DNA of 64,000 nucleotides from Corydoras sp. C115 (GCA_019802505.1 JAFMOC010000017.1:3601501-3665500); one strand, 5' to 3'; numbered from the stretch's first letter, positions 13,640-26,302 are shown. Program-made: numbers and translations. The notes: generated from the letters alone by a model not told the origin.

Positions 13640-14887
13640 TTCCTTAGTTTGCTGCAATAGGTGCTTTTACAATCCCATGATACCACTGTCCTGTTAAACT
13701 GGACAGACTGAAGCACACACACTAACAGGGTCGGTCTAAAGTTAGTCGACATGGCAATGAGCGTTGGCGAGCTAGAGGAAGCTGTGGTGATGGAACTAAA
13801 AGAAAGTGTGAAAAGAGGGTGGGATTTTAGTTTTGCCGTTAACAAGCAACAAAGCCTGACACAATTAACAGGTCAGTTATAAAGGACACCAACGTCACAA
13901 TTCAGAGCCCAGAGGGAAAACTCTGGCCCACATTATCCATCCCTCTCAAGTTTTTTTATCCTGCTCCCTCTCGCTCTTTTATGTATTTCACCTGAGGGAT
14001 GCTCCACTACCCCAGTTAGAAAAGGACAAATTTAGAATGCAGCATAGGGCAGATTGCGGAGATCAGATCTGTCGCACTTGCACTCGTTAACGGTCACTTT
14101 TAATCATCTCGGACAGTCGCTGCCCACGGGGGTCAAAATGCCTTTCCATAGCAACCTATATGCTCCTTATGAGTTCACCCTGCAAAAATGGAACGGGTGG
14201 TTTTAGAAGTTAAGTTTGATTTGTTCCAAATAAATAATGAGCAATTTATTTTAGCTTGAAATGTCCTTCAGACTCAGCCACAAAGTAACCTGTACTGTAA
14301 ACATTTCTTAATCCTATTGGGCTTTTAAATGGTTTAATGTGTGAAAAAACAGCACTGTTGATTAGTTACTGTTTTTAAAATTTAGAACTACTTGCACAGA
14401 GCAGTATGTACGCAGTTTATGTGTCAGCAGCAGGTTAAGTAGAAATGTTGCCACTTAGCTCATATCAGCAGGGCACGACCAAGCTCTTGATCCTGTTTAC
14501 AGCTATGATGACTCAAACCGTACCGCCATTATCACAGCAGGTTCGACTTGAACAAAACTCACTAAAATGTTTCTTAAAAGATATAACTACAGTGGAACCC
14601 GTTTCCGTTGACTTCGGATATCACCGGATTCAGTGTTCATCAATTTTCTCTGCAAAAATAACGTGTTTTTTGCCAGTTGCTTCGGATTTAATCGACGTGC
14701 TCACGTAACATGCACTGATCCCATTGTCTCCATTAACTGTTTCCCTCGCTAACAATAACGCTTCACTTTTAGCTCCATCACAAAACCGAAAAAAGGTTTA
14801 CAGACCCAGCAGCCCATCAAAAAATATATATATATCAGAAACACGATCGAGTTTAAAAAAAGAAATCATTAAATAATATGAAATCAG

Positions 14888-15232
14888 GGAGGCACGGTGG
14901 CTTAGTGGTTAGCACGTTTGCCTCTCAGCACTAGGGATTCCCGGTTTGAATCCCCATCTGGGTGGAGTTTCCATGTTCTCCCCGTGTCTGCGTGGGTTTC
15001 CTCCGGGTTCTCCGGCTTCCTCCCACAGTCCAAAAACATGGATCAAGTCAATTGAATTCTCAAAATTGCCCCATATAGAGTGTGTCTGTGTGAGTGAGTG
15101 TGTGCCCAGCGACAGATTGGCGCCCTGTCCTGGGTCTATCTGCCCAGCGCCCGAGACGTTCTCCCCTGGATGGGCATGGGGAACCCCACCGCGACCCTAA
15201 TAGAGGATAAAGCGGGAGATAATGAATGAATG
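14888..15232 (+). mobile_element. DANA/Mermaid-like SINE (copy 3), full length
   Basis: Plus orientation. It starts with ggcacggtggcttagtgg (A-box-like), then a B-box-like GGTTTGAATCC. The V-SINE core includes ctccgggttctccgg. The 3' part has gcccagcgacagattggcgc, and the tail is (GAAT)n. A perfect 13-bp target duplication, AATATGAAATCAG, occurs at 14,875-14,887 and 15,233-15,245. Confidence 0.9.
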
Positions 15233-17914
15233 AATATGAAATCAGCCGCATGTACCGGAAGTCGCCATCCACGATAAGTTCTATTGTTGCGAAAAGGAAG
15301 AAATAAAAAAGGATAATGCAGCGATTATGTATTAATGCGCTTACAACACAGACTCTGGCGTCCCTCCTCTACTTCACCTCGCTTCACATCACCCTACCTG
15401 AAATTTTAAATAAGAGCTTCTTTACTGTCTCCTGCAACCATAACACAATCTTCCTTCAAGTCTGATTTTCGTTGGCCACCAGATCACGGATGAGCGCGTT
15501 CAGTAAATCAGAGTGCACACACGAGGTTCTGATTCTGCTGAAGATAAAAACCTGAAACCACAAAGATTTCTGACTTTTGTAGTGACTGCGCATAGCAGCC
15601 AATTCGATTTGTTGGATGCATGCGCATGTGGTTATGCGGAACGAGAACTGGAAAGGTGGGACAGAAAGCGCTCCCAAGATAAACAAGATTGGGTAACGAC
15701 GGGTGCAGCTGCTGAATATGAGGAAATACAGCAAAGAAAGGCAGTCATATTACAGCAGTGATTTTATGATGTGATGGATGGTTTGCCTTTTAGAAGGTAA
15801 GGTCTTAAATCATGTTTTGTCCCTCGTTCTATTGTGTTATGAGAACATACTCAATCTGGTGTGTTCAGCTTGTGAAGATATTTAGACTCCTTGTGTCTCA
15901 AGTTGTCCTAAGAACCACAATTTGATGAGAATAGTCACTAAATAAATTTAACATAATTCTGCAACGTTCATGTTCAGTTACTTAACAAAAAAAAATCCAA
16001 ACAGTAATTGCACAATAAGTTCAAAACACTATTTTTAAAATGGGCCACTTTAGAGAACAAAGACATACAGTTTGTGACAACTGCCTTAAAGGTAAAACAC
16101 ACACACACACACACATCTGTAATATATAACAGTCTTTTTGATTCACAGTGCTGTGAGGTAGTGTATTTCATACTTTATGCAGACCCTGATATCACAAGGA
16201 AGACCTGTTATTTTCAGAGAAACCCATCTTTAAAACAGCTGATAATAAAGTTTCTGTTTAACAGTGGATGAATTGGAGCTACTGATGAGGCCAGCTAGAA
16301 GGCTGAAATGGGGGGGAGGCGGGGGTAGACAGGGTGAACCATGTTCCTGTGGAAACTCACTCAACTGAACAAGGCCTAAGATTGTTGTAGTTTTTTTATG
16401 CCGTACTTAATAAAAAAAAGAGGGAAAGGTGAACTGAAAGTACAAGTTATAAAGCTGTGAACTTCACAAGATGGCAAGTTTTAAAGAGTAAACTTGATAA
16501 ATTAGTTACTAAAACTATTGAACCTAAATTGCACTTTCAAACAAAGGTTATTGGAGGGATATGGGTGCCTCGTTTGTAAAAACACACATGGTCTGCGAGT
16601 GTGTAGCTATCTCTGATGATCCATTACATAGCATTGGCACAAAAATGTAAACAATGTGCATGGTTTAGGAGTAAACTCATTCCACTGTGTAAACCAGCCG
16701 TCTGCCCAAAACACTACAAGAGGAAATGACACCAAACTGCCAGGGCACCATTATGGCTCTACAAATACTTTACAGTACCATTGAATGCAGTTTAATAGCA
16801 AAGTCACAGTTATTCTCTAGATGGCACCCCATGGCAACTCAGGATATTTGTTCCCAAACAGAAAAAAATGAAAGAAGAGTCAGTTTCAGCAACGTGAGGC
16901 GGACGCTGTGACATTTCAAGAACAGAACACTAAGAGACAGAGGAATGGGCACTGGATGGCACTGCAGTGATTGTGTGTACAAAATGTGGATGTAGGCTGA
17001 CTGGGGCAGTTTACACAAAGGAGTCCTTTACAGATTGCATGGGTGGGAAGTGGGGAAAAAGCCCCAAGATGTGTTAATTCAAACTCTGCACAGTATGACC
17101 AAAGTTAATGTTCCAAAATAAGGGAGTGAAGGATAAGGTGTTAAATTAAAATGGTTTGACAGGAGAGTAGTTGGCCTGGGACACTTTTTCCAGCCACACA
17201 TAGCAACCAGGACGGAAGAGAGCTGTTCAAATCTGCAACAGCTGAAGGGTGGAATGATCAGAGTTACCTCAGCGCAGTGCATTGCTTCACAAACTGTTAG
17301 AATGCATTGTCCAGACTTTTTTATTGCAAAAAGAATAAATTGCAATGAGCATGTGATTGATCTAAGTGCCACAAAATGGCAGTAATTGGATGAATTACAT
17401 TTTTTAAATATTAATTTTATGAGCGGCTGCTGCATACTGTGATCACATTTGCTCAACGTTTCGGGGATAGGAAAGCGGTAAAGGATTGTATCTCCCTGGG
17501 GGCTTTGAGATGAGAATCATTTTAAGGTTAGTTTTTGGAGAGAGGCTTTACTGAAATGACCAGAACTCAGTGGAACACATTCTGCAAAACATTCTCTGAA
17601 TGGCTGAAATAGCTTCTATTGTACAGAACACGGAGCGGGAGGCCAGCAACCCAACAGGTGCCCGAATGTAGCAATTTAATTCTCTGGCAAACAGACAACA
17701 GCAAACTACAGACTAAGAACAACGTGATTTAGATCAGCCTTTAAAGGACAATTACATACAAACAATAAACCAGATTTGCTGGATAAAACTGTAGGGGCAA
17801 CTTTTGTCTGAAAAATAAAAACTTTTCAATTAGGCAGGTTGGTGGGTGGGTGATTAATAGAGGTGCCATTAGCTATTAAAAACAATAACAATGTAATTTG
17901 TAATTATCTATAAT

Positions 17915-18192
17915 TCATTCATTAATTCATTCATTATCTTCCGCTTTATCCTATATTAGGGTTTCGGTGGGGTTCCCCATGCCCATCCAGGGGAGAACGT
18001 TAATATGGGGCAATTTGGAGAACTCAATTGACTTGATCCATGTTTTTGGACTGTGGGAGGAAACTGGAGAACCCATAGGAAACCCACGCGGACACGGGGA
18101 GAACATGGAAACTCCACCCAGATGGGGATTCGAACCGGGAATCCCTAGCGCTGAGAGGCGAACATGCTAACCACTAAGCTACAGTGCCACAC
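17915..18192 (-). mobile_element. DANA/Mermaid-like SINE (copy 4), deleted and recombined
   Basis: Minus-orientation copy lacking the segment between the 'ggggagaacgt' block and 'tatggggcaattt'. The sequence following its head is duplicated 1.05 kb downstream, after copy 5. It has no matching target duplication on its left side, unlike copy 5. Confidence 0.8.
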
Positions 18193-18352
18193 GGAAATCA
18201 ATATATGTTTTCTAAAAAGGATTGTAAAATAAACCAAATCAGTAACTTAACCCGGACAACTGAACTACAGAAACACACAAAAAAAACTGTTTAGAGAATT
18301 TTAAACTGAAAATCGTGGGATCTGAGCTCATTCTTTAAAAACTGCTTCTAAT
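18018..18352. repeat. Local segmental duplication, left copy
   Basis: This part of SINE copy 4 plus about 165 bp of unique flank (for example acccggacaactgaactac) is repeated at about 19,060-19,409 with few changes. The unit crosses the SINE boundary, so it is a duplication of genomic DNA and not two independent insertions. Confidence 0.8.
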
Positions 18353-18885
18353 ATAATACATCATTTATATAATTCTCTTTTTCAACAAACAGTAATCAGT
18401 AATATGATTACTAAAGCAATTTTACCTTTAATATCACATGAGTATTATATATGGAATTTTCAGATAAAGCACTAATTTAATAAGCGCATTGCTAAAGTTT
18501 TTTTGAACACGGTCAGATGGGTGATGTCGCAGTGTTGACATTGACTCAGTTACAGGATGTTAATGAGTCAGCTTTTAAGTGGCAATACTACGAACAATTT
18601 GAAGATTAGTCACTGTAAACTTCGAGTACAAAATACTGTGCAAACTGATAATGTAAAAATGATTTAGAATCAATCAATCAGAATTAATACCAACATAATT
18701 AACATGCTGAAATGGCATCGGTATTGCAAATTGAAAATTAAAAAGACATTAAGTAAACATATTTAAATGAGTGGATTAGATTAGACAGGCATTATATTTG
18801 ATGGCCAGCTCATATTTTAAAATGTACATATATTTAGGTGTTCTCATTCTCCTTAATTTCATCAAAAGTATGGAAATCAATATAT

Positions 18886-19244
18886 TCATTCATTCATTAT
18901 CATCCGCTTTATCCTCTATTAGGGTCGCGGTGGGGTTCCCCATGCCCATCCAGGGGAGAACGTCTCGGGCGCTGGGCAGATAGACCCAGGACAGGGCGCC
19001 AATCCATCGCTGGGCACACACTCACTCACACAGACACGCACGCATACACACTCTATATGGGGCAATTTGGAGAACTCAATTGACTTGTTCCATGTTTTTG
19101 GACTGTGGGAGGAAACCGGAGAACCCGGAGGAAACCCACGCGGACACGGGGAGAGCATGGAAACTCCACCCAGATGGGGATTCGAACTGGGAATCCCTAG
19201 CGCTGAGAGGCGAACGTGCTAACCACTAAGCTACAGTGCCACAC
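18886..19244 (-). mobile_element. DANA/Mermaid-like SINE (copy 5), full length
   Basis: Full-length minus-orientation copy. A perfect 14-bp target duplication, GGAAATCAATATAT, lies at 18,872-18,885 and 19,245-19,258. This marks it as the original insertion site of the duplicated pair. Confidence 0.9.
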
Positions 19245-19409
19245 GGAAATCAATATATGTTTTCTAAAAAGGATTGTAAAATAAACCAAATCAGTAACTT
19301 AACCCGGACAACTGACCTACAGAAACACAAAAAAAACTGTTTGGAGAATTTTAATCTAAAAATCGTGGGAAATCGTGGGATCTGAGTTCATTCTTTAAAA
19401 ACTGCTTCT
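19060..19409. repeat. Local segmental duplication, right (parental) copy
   Basis: Carries the same SINE head and flank as 18,018-18,352. It has a short extra tandem repeat, aatcgtggg, near 19,360-19,378. Confidence 0.8.
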
Positions 19410-20104
19410 AACAGTGAGAATCATTCTACATAATGCAGAAGTCATCCAGCTTAACAGTGATCTGAATATAAATAGGATAGATGTGGTTAAGATGACTGAA
19501 TGAATGAATATGATACCAGCAGTAAGTCATCATGTGTTAAAAAAAAGCAAACATCCACAGAGAGCGTCTCCTCTAATCAGCCATATTAAAACACAATGCA
19601 CAAGGTGGAAGACCAGATGCTTTCCGGTTAGCGAGTGACAGCAGAAAACAGGTTGCAATGTTTTTAAAAGTTAATAAAAATCATAATTTGAAAACATCAG
19701 TTGTCCTGTAGACTACACTGTGTGCGGAGTTTGACCAAATGATAATGCGCAGGAAGAACAGATCATATGACATTATCACACAAACACTGTAATATTGATT
19801 ACACATTTAATTAAGCTGGAAATTTGTCTCACAGTAATTTGAGATAAACATGTGCAGTTGCACATGGAACAGTATATATTGAGACAGCAGGTACTGCCAC
19901 TGTGAAAGAGCCAGCTGCCACCATAGCAACACAAAACTGAATTTTCCAACAACTGCAAATTAAACCATCTGCTATAAAAAGTGTAAAGAAATAAAAATCA
20001 GGCTTTATAAATAAAGTGTGTGTGCATGCGTCAGCTTAGACACTAAGTGTTCAGATTTAAATATACTGATTTTATATTAATGATTTTCTCAGAGAATTAC
20101 AGAA

Positions 20105-20275
20105 CTGTGGTTCTTAAGCTTGGTGCTGGAGAGCCAGTGTTTTCCTTACTGTACTTCCTACTGTAACACACCCACTCTAACTTAATAATGGGATGTTAAT
20201 GAGCTGGTTCATTGGATCAGGTGTGTTAAACATAAGAACAACATTAAGATGAGCAGAGCAGTGGGCTGTCAGAAC
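20105..20275 (+). repeat. Dispersed teleost repeat (third family)
   Basis: Contains tggtgctggagagccagtg, then ggatgttaatgagctggttc and ttggatcaggtgtgttaaac. A related copy occurs at 44,772-44,922, which ends in gatctccaggacaggactg. It is probably a non-autonomous element; the class was not determined. Confidence 0.45.
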
Positions 20276-20894
20276 CACAAAAGATTAATGGTTTGGATTA
20301 ATCTCTGAATATTTTCCTTTTTTAATCATTGTCCACACTTTATACTAATCCCTCACTGTCACCAGCACCTGCTCTGATGATTCAGGGATTTTTTTCCTTT
20401 GACAGAATGTTATGATTCAAGTCCCTCCTCTGTTTTAGCAGATTTTTTTGAAAAAGAAATTTCAATATGTTGTTTAGAGAAACAGGAGGGAAGATATCTG
20501 GATATGTAACAGCAAAGTACCTTTAACAAGCTGCTTAGAACCAAAGAACTTACAAATTACAGACACAGCTCTTTTTTTTAATCAGGTGTCTCGGTCTCTC
20601 TCTCAATCCTCCATCTGTTTTCTGTTTTTCATCCACAGTGGCAATAAAGCTTTTTCCGTTGTTTACAGACTGTTATGTTAATGCTACCCAACAAGTGAGT
20701 TGTAGGTGCACTGTGCCATGGTGCTTCAAGTGCTGAACAATATTATGATTTGTTGCATAATGAAAACTTATAGCTGTTTTATGGCAGTATATTTAAGAAT
20801 ATAATGTTTATATATACACATTACGAGAAATTAAAGCTGAAACACTAATCTAAAGCTGACTAAATATTCATACTAGAGTATGACTAGTGTGGAG

Positions 20895-21050
20895 CATTTG
20901 TAGACTTGTGGTTAAGGAACCAGTCTTGAGGGTCCCCGATTCAATTCCCGGTCCTTGAGCAAGGCACCTAACCTCAATTGCTCCCTGGGTTAAATTTGGA
21001 GGACAAATTCCTCTGTGTGCAAGTACTGTAGGCAAAATAGATCATTTAGG
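20895..21050 (+). mobile_element. Probable tRNA-derived SINE, second type
   Basis: Has cttgtggttaaggaacc, then a B-box-like gattcaattcccgg, then ccttgagcaaggcacctaac and gaggacaaattcctctgtg. The last block resembles 25,650-25,710 and 44,225-44,255, so the family recurs in the window. Confidence 0.5.
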
Positions 21051-21680
21051 TACACAAGACTATGCATTAATGCATCATAGCTTAAATAAAAAAAATGTGA
21101 AACCTGTAAATCATACATATTTCTGCCTAAATACAGGAGTTACAAACATGTTCTTCAAGATATAGAGCTTAAAGCATTGATATTACTGCACACATACTTT
21201 GAACTGCTAAACGACTAATTTTATTTTAACGGAAAACCAGTAATTACAGAAGGTTGTCTCGAGGGATAAGGATCTTTGCGTATGTGCTGGGTGTCTAATG
21301 GCTTTGCTACCTAATATAAGATCATAGGTCACATCTATAACACTGGCATTTCTGACCAGCTGTGTTGAAACATGACAGCTTGATGGCACAAAAAGTCATG
21401 TGAACGACCTACACAAAAAGAGCCATCATATGGGGGAAGGGCCATAAAGAATAAAAGCTTAGACATCAATAACTTCCAACTACTGACCTTCTGTTAACAG
21501 TTCTCCCCAGAGGAAGTCAAATTATCTAGTGTTCATACATCTCTTTGTCCTCATCAGCAAATACTGTACAATACTTTTTACCCTGTCTTAACAGTTAATA
21601 CACAGTTAACAACATAACTTTTGACTGGTGCTGTATTGTGTTTATATTGTATTGTTTTTATATACTGATGTTAAAAATCC

Positions 21681-22033
21681 GGGCGGCATGGTGGCTCAGT
21701 GGTTAGCACGTTCGCCTCTCAGCGCTAGGGATTCCCGGTTCGAATCCCCATCTGGGTGGAGTTTCCATGTTCGCCCCGTGTCTGCGTGGGTTTCCTCCGG
21801 GTTCTCCGGTTTCCTCCCACAGTCCAAAAACATGGATCAAGTCAATTGAATTCTCCAAATTGCCCCATTGTGTGTATGTGTGTGTGTCTGTGTGAGTGTG
21901 TGCCCAGCGATAGATTGGTGCCCTATCCTGGGTGTATCTACCCAGCGCCCGAAACGTTCTCCCCTGAATGGGAGAACTCCCCCGCGACCCTAATGTAGGA
22001 CAAAGCGGAAGATAATGAATGAATGAATGAATG
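21681..22033 (+). mobile_element. DANA/Mermaid-like SINE (copy 6), full length
   Basis: Plus orientation from ggcggcatggtggctcag through a perfect GGTTCGAATCC B box and the V-SINE core to a (GAAT)n tail. The flanks (atgttaaaaat / atgttacaata) may be a slightly decayed target duplication. Confidence 0.85.
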
Positions 22034-22869
22034 TTACAATACACCACAATATTATGAATGCTGTAATTAAAAAAAACTAAATATCAGAAAATTAGGACAG
22101 AAAATTAACTCCTTTACACCGAGCTACAACCAGATTCTTTCAACAATAGTGCCATCACCATATGCGTTATATTACGTTATGGAATACTGGAAGACACCAA
22201 GGCACACAGGCCCACAAACCACATGACTCCTACGTCATTTGCTCAACGGGTGCAAGCCAGGCTGCTGAATGAGCCCTCATTTCCATCTGAAGAGCCTTTG
22301 ATAAAGAGATGATCTGCAGCCCTGGCTAAAAACACATGCTGGCTCCCAGCCCGTACCAACACCGCCACTCAGCCAGCCACTGACACACAAACACAAACTT
22401 ACCCACAGAGACAAGAACAAGCTAAATGTCACTTTTCAATTTATAGTGAATACAGAGATTTTACAACACGGTTACTCACACAGCAGCCATCAAAGCTACA
22501 TCTCCAACAAGTAATAAACCAACTTTAAAGTTTTAAACAAAGTATTACAAATCACCATTCACCAACCACTCAACCTGTCAAGCAAGACAACAAACAGAGG
22601 CTTAAAAAACAAGACCAGGCAGGTTAGACCATTTAGTGTGCAATTAGCTTTGCTGGTTAATTGCACACCCGTTAAGGCACTTAGACAAATAACAACCTTT
22701 TTAAGGCGAGTTGGACATTAGGTTTTTAAAAGGTTTTTATTTAGAGTGTTAGACACTGCTGGTATTCAGCTCATTCTGGAGGATGCACATCTGCTCCAGC
22801 TGTGCAGTCCTGATTAACAAGCAAGGAATAAATATCGCAGAGGAACAAAATAATGGGACTTTTACTGTA

Positions 22870-23290
22870 AGTGGACAACTTTATGGATAATTATAGACCT
22901 TAGCAAAAATACAGAGTTCTCTCAGAGTGAGTTCTCTAATGATCAGAACCCCAATAGTTGCACCACAGAGCAGGTATTATTTGGTTGGTGCATTATTCCT
23001 ATCCCAGCAGCGTCATTGAGGTGTTTAAATAAAACTACTAAAAAAAAAAAAAACTCACCACATCAGTGTCACTGCAGAACTGACAATCAACAATCCCCCA
23101 CCCAAATGATACCTGTTCTGTGGGGGTTGTGACCAATGGAGAACAGAGAACCCAACAGGAGACTAACAAAAACAAAGAACACATATGGACTACAGCCTGT
23201 AAATATAAAACTACAAAGTCCATCTATATAAGTGGAGGAAATGGACAATGGAGCAAGAAGGCGGCTGTGTCCAAACTTTTGATACTGTAC
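22870..23290 (+). repeat. Dispersed teleost repeat (fourth family)
   Basis: Contains accacatcagtgtcactgca, cccaaatgatacctgttctg, tgtgggggttgtgaccaatg and tataagtggaggaaatggac. I recognise this word order as a common fish interspersed repeat but cannot name its class with certainty. The right end, gtgtccaaacttttgatact, resembles a Tc1-type terminus. Confidence 0.45.
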
Positions 23291-23381
23291 ATACCCTAAC
23301 TAAATTGTTTTGTTACATACATTTTAGGTAGAATAAAGGAGTTGTGGAGTTTAAAGGCTGTGATTTGAGTTTGTACTACAT

Positions 23382-23588
23382 TTACATTTACATTTGGTCA
23401 TTTATTGGACGCTTTTATCCAAAGCGACTTACAGGGTGAGCACAGGGTTAATCACAACATCCCTGGAGCAATGAGGGTTAAGGGTCTTGCTCAAGAACCC
23501 ACACAGGTAACTAAAGTGGACCTGGGATTTGAACCCCCAACCTTCAGATTGAAAGCCCAACACCCTAACCACTGAGCTACCATGCCTC
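23382..23588 (+). repeat. Teleost repeat with 'CCAAAGCGACTTACA' motif
   Basis: Contains gcttttatccaaagcgactt, then agcaatgagggttaagggtc, tcttgctcaagaaccc and ctaaccactgagctacc. This is a very common fish interspersed repeat. A fragment lies at 3046-3177. Confidence 0.7.
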
Positions 23589-24086
23589 CCTATGAGTTTA
23601 CTATGAGTTTGTTTATAAGAGTTAACTGACAGATTAAGCGGTTCAATAAGAGATGTTATATAACATTATAGGAACATATAAATAAGTAAATCATGAGCAT
23701 CACACACGCGGAGAGGCATTTAAACTCCTGCTTAAAGAGACGCTTGTGTTGCAGCAGCAGTGTTCTGGTGTGAAACATTCTCCCAGGCGACGGCTGAATA
23801 AACAACGTTAAAGCTCGTTTATTATTATGTCGTTTATTAACAGCAGCGGGGACACGACGTTTCAGCAGTAAACAGGAGTGAAATATCAACTGTTTAAAGC
23901 TTTAAATCCAAACAGATCATGATGTGGAGTCATTGAGGGGAAGCAGCTTTGTGGGGACATTACAATGCACCTCGTTTACTGCACTAAGTACGTTCTCGGG
24001 TTGTTTCTACTCCAAAACCCGACTGTTAACAACTGAACACTGAAGACTGTAGAAGGAAAAGGAAACAAAAAAAAAAACACACGTAC

Positions 24087-24400
24087 CAAACGGTAAAAGC
24101 TCCTTTTGTACTTGTGTCCCAGCGTTGGCGTTTCTCGGGCTCGCAGGCCGGATGCCGCGGTTCCACCGCACGGCTCGCTGGCGGGACCCAGCCGTTCGTT
24201 TCTGCTGCCGATGTTCGAATCGGGTTCGTTTCTTCGCTCCGTTGTAAACCTCGGACCTGTAAGCCGAAAGGAACACGTTGCAGTTTAAAGAACGTCTGCG
24301 ATCTCCGCCTGAGACCCAGAGAACAGAGCTACACCGCGGCTGAGAGTGACGGTCCGTCCGTACTGACGCCTCCGCCTAGCGAACAGACATGAGAGGAAGA
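24087..24400 (-). promoter_or_regulatory. cdk17: Probable cdk17 untranslated exon 1 and CpG-rich promoter
   Basis: This stretch is GC- and CpG-rich against an AT-rich background (for example gcaggccggatgccgcgg near 24,143). On the minus strand a donor-like TTTG|GTACGT ends the exon at 24,087. There is no long ORF in the cdk17 direction that would give the protein, consistent with a 5' UTR exon joined to 5393-5543. The assignment rests on position, base composition and the donor only; the transcription start is not defined. Confidence 0.45.
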
Positions 24401-24583
24401 GGAAAAGACAGCCAAATCCGGATCAACAGCACCACCTATAGGACGAGCGGCGTAGTGTCGTAACAATGACCACAGACTACAAAAACTACGCCCTCTGGTG
24501 ACTCACTGTTGCAGCAACGACCTTTTTGTTAGAGATCCCTTTAGATTCTTCATTTATTAATTATTAATTATTAAGTAAATACT

Positions 24584-24912
24584 GGCGGCACGGTGGCTTA
24601 GTGGTTAGCATTTTCTCCTCTCAGCGCTAGGGATTCCCGGTTCGAATCCCCATCTGGGTGGTTTCCATGTTCTCCCCGTGTCCGCGTGGGTTTCCTCCGG
24701 GTTCTCCGGTTTCTTCCCACAATCCAAAAACATGGATCAAGTTAACTGAGTTCTCTATATTGCCCCATATAGAGTGTGTGTGAGTGTGTACCCAGCGATG
24801 GATTGGCGCCCTGTCGTGGGTCTATCTGCCCAGCGCCCGAGACGTTCTCCCCTGGATGGACATGGGGAACCCCACCGCGACCTTAATAGAGGATAAAGCG
24901 GGAGATAAGACT
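24584..24912 (+). mobile_element. DANA/Mermaid-like SINE (copy 7), first of a tandem pair
   Basis: Plus orientation. It lacks the (GAAT)n tail and ends at gggagataagact. AAGTAAATACT lies on both sides (24,573-24,583 and 24,913-24,923). Confidence 0.85.
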
Positions 24913-24923
24913 AAGTAAATACT

Positions 24924-25268
24924 GGCGGCACAGTGGCTTAGTGGTTAGCACGTTCGCCTCTCAGCGCTAGGGATTCCCCGTTCAAATCCCCATCTGGGTG
25001 GAGTTTTCATGTTCTCCCCGTGTCTGCGTGGGTTTCCTCCGGGTTATCCGTTTTCCTCCCACAGTCCAAAAACATGGATCAAGTCAATTGAATTCTCAAA
25101 ATTGCCCCATATAGAGTGTGTCTGTGTGAGTGAGTGTGTGCCCAGCGATGGATTGGCGCCCTGTCCTGGGTGTATCTGCCCAGCGCCCGAAACGTTCTCC
25201 CCTGGATGGGCATGGGGAACCCCCCAACGACCCTAATAGAGGATAAAAACGGGAGATAATGAATGAAT
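24924..25268 (+). mobile_element. DANA/Mermaid-like SINE (copy 8), second of a tandem pair
   Basis: Plus orientation, starts 11 bp after copy 7 and ends in a short GAAT tail. A third AAGTAAATACT follows at 25,269-25,279. Three equal target-site repeats around two SINEs indicate either insertion into the first duplication or an unequal-exchange dimer. Confidence 0.85.
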
Positions 25269-25786
25269 AAGTAAATACTTTAATGAAGCTATTAATGAAG
25301 CTATTAAATTAAGTCCGAATTAAGCTATTCGAACTTGTCTTTGGACTGTAGGGAATGGAAGCCCATTTCTGTCACTAAGAAGACATTCTCAGAATTCTGA
25401 CTTTTTATTTTAGAATTCTAAATTCCGAAATTCAACTATTTCCCAGAGTTCTAATTTCATATGAATTTTAAATTGGAACATTTAACATTTACATGTTTCC
25501 TTAACGTTCTACATGTTTTAGTGTTTACAGATTTAGTGTTTATTTGTAATAATACCACAGTTATGCACCATTTTTGCTTTACGGATTAAGGTCTCATTCG
25601 CCAAATTAATAAATCTTATCTTGATATGTATATATGTGTGTTTTACTGTACAGATGGGTTAAATGTGGGTTGAATGAAGGACAGATTCCTCTGTGTGTAA
25701 GCACTGTAGGCAAAGTTTCAGTTTCTATGTAGTATATTGTAGTATATTGTTGCCTCACTGCAATACACCATAAACATGTAACTTAT

Positions 25787-26135
25787 TCATTTATTATCTC
25801 CCGCTTTATCCTCTATTGGGGTCGCGGTGGGGTTCCCCATGCCCATCCAGGGGAGAGCGTCTCGGGCGCTGGGCAGATACACCCAGGACAGGGCGCCAAT
25901 CCATCGCTGGGTACACACACTCACTCACACAGACACACTCTATATTGGGCATTTTAGAGAACTCAATGAACTTGATCCATGTTTTTGGACTGTGGTAGGA
26001 AACCGGAGAACCCGGAGGAAACCCACGCGGACACGGGGAGAACATGGAAACTCCACCCAGATGGGGATTCGAACCGGGAATCCCTAGCGCTGAGAGGAGA
26101 ACGTGCTAACCACTAAGCCACCATGCCGCCCCATA
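25787..26135 (-). mobile_element. DANA/Mermaid-like SINE (copy 9), full length
   Basis: Minus orientation with an intact B box and core. An 8-bp duplication, TAACTTAT, flanks it at 25,779-25,786 and 26,136-26,143. Confidence 0.85.
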
Positions 26136-26264
26136 TAACTTATAGGTTTCCAAATTAATGCAAGCTCAGTTATTGCTATGATCATATAACAGAGAAAAGG
26201 CAATTGTCTATTATAATGATCATAGCATTATATAGAGGTCATAATTTAAAAAACGTCATAATCC

Positions 26265-26302
26265 AAAGCTGAAGATAATGGATGGCCATTATCTTCAGCT
26301 TT
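26265..26302. repeat. Perfect 17-bp inverted repeat with 4-bp spacer
   Basis: The left arm 26,265-26,281 (aaagctgaagataatgg) is the exact reverse complement of 26,286-26,302. Each arm resembles the 3' end of the SINE (agcgggagataatg), so the palindrome looks like two SINE 3' ends meeting tail to tail. Confidence 0.85.

Larger units (their letters stand above)
5544..24086 (-). other. cdk17: cdk17 intron 1 (inferred), non-coding with repeats
   Basis: About 18.5 kb lies between the acceptor of the first coding exon and the proposed donor of the untranslated exon at 24,087. I found no splice-supported coding exon on either strand. The interval holds a hAT-like element, a Tc1 relic, several SINEs, a local duplication and microsatellites. 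A (TAA)n then (GAA)n stretch sits at about 10,665-10,712. Confidence 0.5.

Noticed and set aside
14946..15200. Recurrent 60-90 residue ORFs (for example frames reading CLRGFPPGSP or RWGSPCPSRGERLGRW) found at about ten places
   Set aside because: All lie inside copies of the DANA/Mermaid-like SINE, on either strand, with no conserved start. They are by-products of the GC-rich SINE sequence, not genes.
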